Source: Hypomesus transpacificus (lineage: Eukaryota > Chordata > Actinopteri > Osmeriformes > Osmeridae). Taken from it: DNA of 64,000 nt. Shown piece after piece: positions 62,356-64,000 of this stretch. The stretch lies in assembly GCF_021917145.1 (NCBI RefSeq), contig NC_061065.1, positions 14,618,924 to 14,682,923 of the forward strand, read 5' to 3'. The notes under the pieces are model-generated. The model made no database searches and was not told where the DNA came from. It saw only the letters and a list, made by a program, of their open reading frames with translations. A program made the translations under genes and the position numbers. Within the stretch, counting starts at the first letter, position 1. Each line of letters begins with the position of its first letter.

Positions 62356-63154
62356 GTAGGCCGTTCTGAACTACACGACACTGCTCTGGTCTGGACTTGC
62401 AACTCAAACTCCTGTGCCTGGGAACATAGCTAACTGCATTGGAATTGAAGAAAGACAAGGACATAACATCTTATTATCACAACACAAATTCCTCAAACCT
62501 TACCAACAAAGCGTAGTGTCAAAGTTTTAGTGTAGGCTAGCTTATACTATAGGTTATATGACTGCTTGGAACTGCCCTTTCTTTTGTCACCCCTGCCCCA
62601 AAGAAGATACCCTGCTAATATATCAATTATATCATTAACCTACATAGGCTATATCACCTAAACCAATCAAGTAAACCACAAATCACTCAAGTCTGTTTGA
62701 AGAATGAAGAGGTTGGGCTTTAAAAGCCCCATGCAGCGTAGAAGATGTGTTGGGCCCTAATGAGAAAAAAATCAGTTAGTCTCTCATTCTTTTCAGAGGA
62801 GCAGCATGCCACCAGACCACCCCTCTTTCAAGAGCCCTTCTGTGGAGATAAAAGGGTCCGTCTAATGGGATTACGGATCTCGATAAGTGACTAGAGCCAG
62901 CGGTGCAGTCTGCTCGTCCCCTGCATCTTAAAGAGCATCGATCAGCCACAGAGAAAGCACCAGTAATGTGCAGTGGTGTATCATTGGCATGTATGTGTAT
63001 TGATTATTGGTCCGTTTTCACATCCTGAGATGTTGTTGTCAACTGTATTGTGAATAATTGGGAGGATATGATTTTCCTTAGTTTGTCTTCCATTGAATTC
63101 AATAAGATAAATAAAAGGTATTTAAAAATGACAAAGCCAACTGCAGTATGACCG
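59769..63154. other. Intergenic region between the divergent genes myct1 and syne1
   Basis: Non-coding DNA with promoters of both genes at its ends. It holds a (CTG)n trinucleotide repeat at 62308-62354 and short (CA)n tracts. Small frames such as 60039-60452 have no family features. No transposon ends or RNA genes were recognised. Confidence 0.55.
62308..62354. repeat. (TGC)n trinucleotide repeat, about 15 units
   Basis: Uninterrupted CTG/CAG trinucleotide repeat of 47 bp, about 1.35 kb upstream of the syne1 start codon. It creates a poly-Ser run in a spurious minus-strand frame. Confidence 0.95.
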
Positions 63155-63289
<135 letters not shown>

Positions 63290-63705
63290 AGCTCAGTGGG
63301 CAGGGCAAGAGACCCAGAGATGTGCCGCGAGTAGACACTAGGTGGCATCACACACAGAGCAGCAAGCTGTCTTCTCTGCATGAGAGAAAGAGAGAAAGTG
63401 AAGGGAGACCGATGGGAAGAGAGAGAGAGAGACAGAGAGAGGGGAGGGTGGGAGACCGAGACACGCACACGTAGACTGGGAGGAGCTTGCGAGTGTGAGA
63501 GATTGCAGCCTGCTACTGCAACAGGGATGACTAGTTGAGGGAAATACAGCATCATGGACACAGCACCCAGACTTTAACCCGCAGTTTGGAGACTGTTCTA
63601 CTGCATGCACTCCCGCCTGATCCCAGATCAGAAGTCCCAGCCTCTGGTGTGGTGACAGCTTGAGGCAGCAGGACAACTTGGCTGACTTGAGAACAGCAGA
63701 GCAGC

Positions 63706-63772
63706 ATGGCATCACCCAGGCACTATGGGCGCTCTGCCAGGGACATAGCCAATGTGATGCAGAGGCTGCAAG
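63706..63772 (+). CDS. syne1: Nesprin-1, first coding exon only
   Basis: ATG at 63706, 22 codons plus one base, then a donor gtaggg at 63773. The peptide MASPRHYGRSARDIANVMQR plus LQ matches the start of human SYNE1 (PRDIANVMQRLQ), and the split G fits the following Asp codon of human. Nesprin-1 is a giant spectrin-repeat protein of the outer nuclear membrane that links nuclei to actin through N-terminal calponin-homology domains, which would be encoded beyond the window. The ATG context (gcagcATGgc) is good and lies in a G/A-rich 5' UTR. Confidence 0.92.
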
Positions 63773-64000
63773 GTAGGGGCTTTCTGCTTACTCATTCATT
63801 CTCCTGCTCTGTTTGCAGTGGTTCTAAAGGTGACCCACTGCTAAGGTTGAGGTATGACACAGCAAAAAGTGATTTGAACCTGAAAGGTATGTTTCCTTGC
63901 ACTGTTCCTCTTGTTGTCATATATGGGAGCTTCTATGTGCAGCTCAAATATGTTACATCTATTTCCTGGGCAGTACCAAAGCTATGTGCTGTCTGTGTTT
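63773..64000 (+). other. syne1: Start of syne1 intron 1
   Basis: Intronic sequence running off the right edge. Nothing further was recognised. Confidence 0.8.

Overview
This window is ordinary nuclear chromosomal DNA from a ray-finned fish, most likely a teleost. The evidence is intron-rich genes whose spliced products match well-known vertebrate proteins, abundant (CA)n, (CT)n and (GA)n microsatellites, tRNA-headed SINE remnants with the tail common in fish genomes, and small hAT-type DNA transposons. The species cannot be fixed from the sequence alone.

Layout, left to right: 3' part of msgn1 (+, cut by the window edge); an RGG/proline-rich gene I cannot name (+, 4467-6121); mrps10 (-, 10193-12168); tulp4 (+, coding 14428-36809, with a long 3' UTR to about 40030); tmem181 (+, 40477-46212); dynlt1 (-, 47908-48882); gtf2h5 (-, 49520-49893); serac1 (-, 51259-56462); myct1 (-, 57803-59456); and the first coding exon of syne1 (+, 63706-63772), which runs off the right edge. 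Exon structures were rebuilt by hand from splice sites and reading phase. Predicted lengths are 192 (RGG gene), 203 (mrps10), 1877 (tulp4), 524 (tmem181), 113 (dynlt1), 71 (gtf2h5), 655 (serac1) and 199 aa (myct1). Every exon junction keeps frame.

The genes are unrelated housekeeping and developmental genes, not an operon or pathway. They cover presomitic mesoderm transcription, mitochondrial translation, a SOCS-box/tubby adaptor, a multi-pass membrane protein, a dynein light chain, a TFIIH subunit, a mitochondria-associated lipid-remodelling enzyme, an endothelial membrane protein and a nuclear-envelope spectrin. Most correspond to two neighbourhoods of human 6q25 (SERAC1-GTF2H5-TULP4-TMEM181-DYNLT1 and MYCT1-SYNE1), here joined, rearranged and flanked by genes that lie elsewhere in human.

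I found no new multi-gene system. The points most worth a second look are a very large Gln/His block in tulp4, a U12-type AT-AC intron in tmem181, a recent 97-bp duplication in mrps10 that copies a splice acceptor, two hAT MITEs with exact 8-bp target duplications, two perfect hairpins (tulp4 3' UTR and serac1 intron 5), and a two-length-class minisatellite in tulp4 intron 1.
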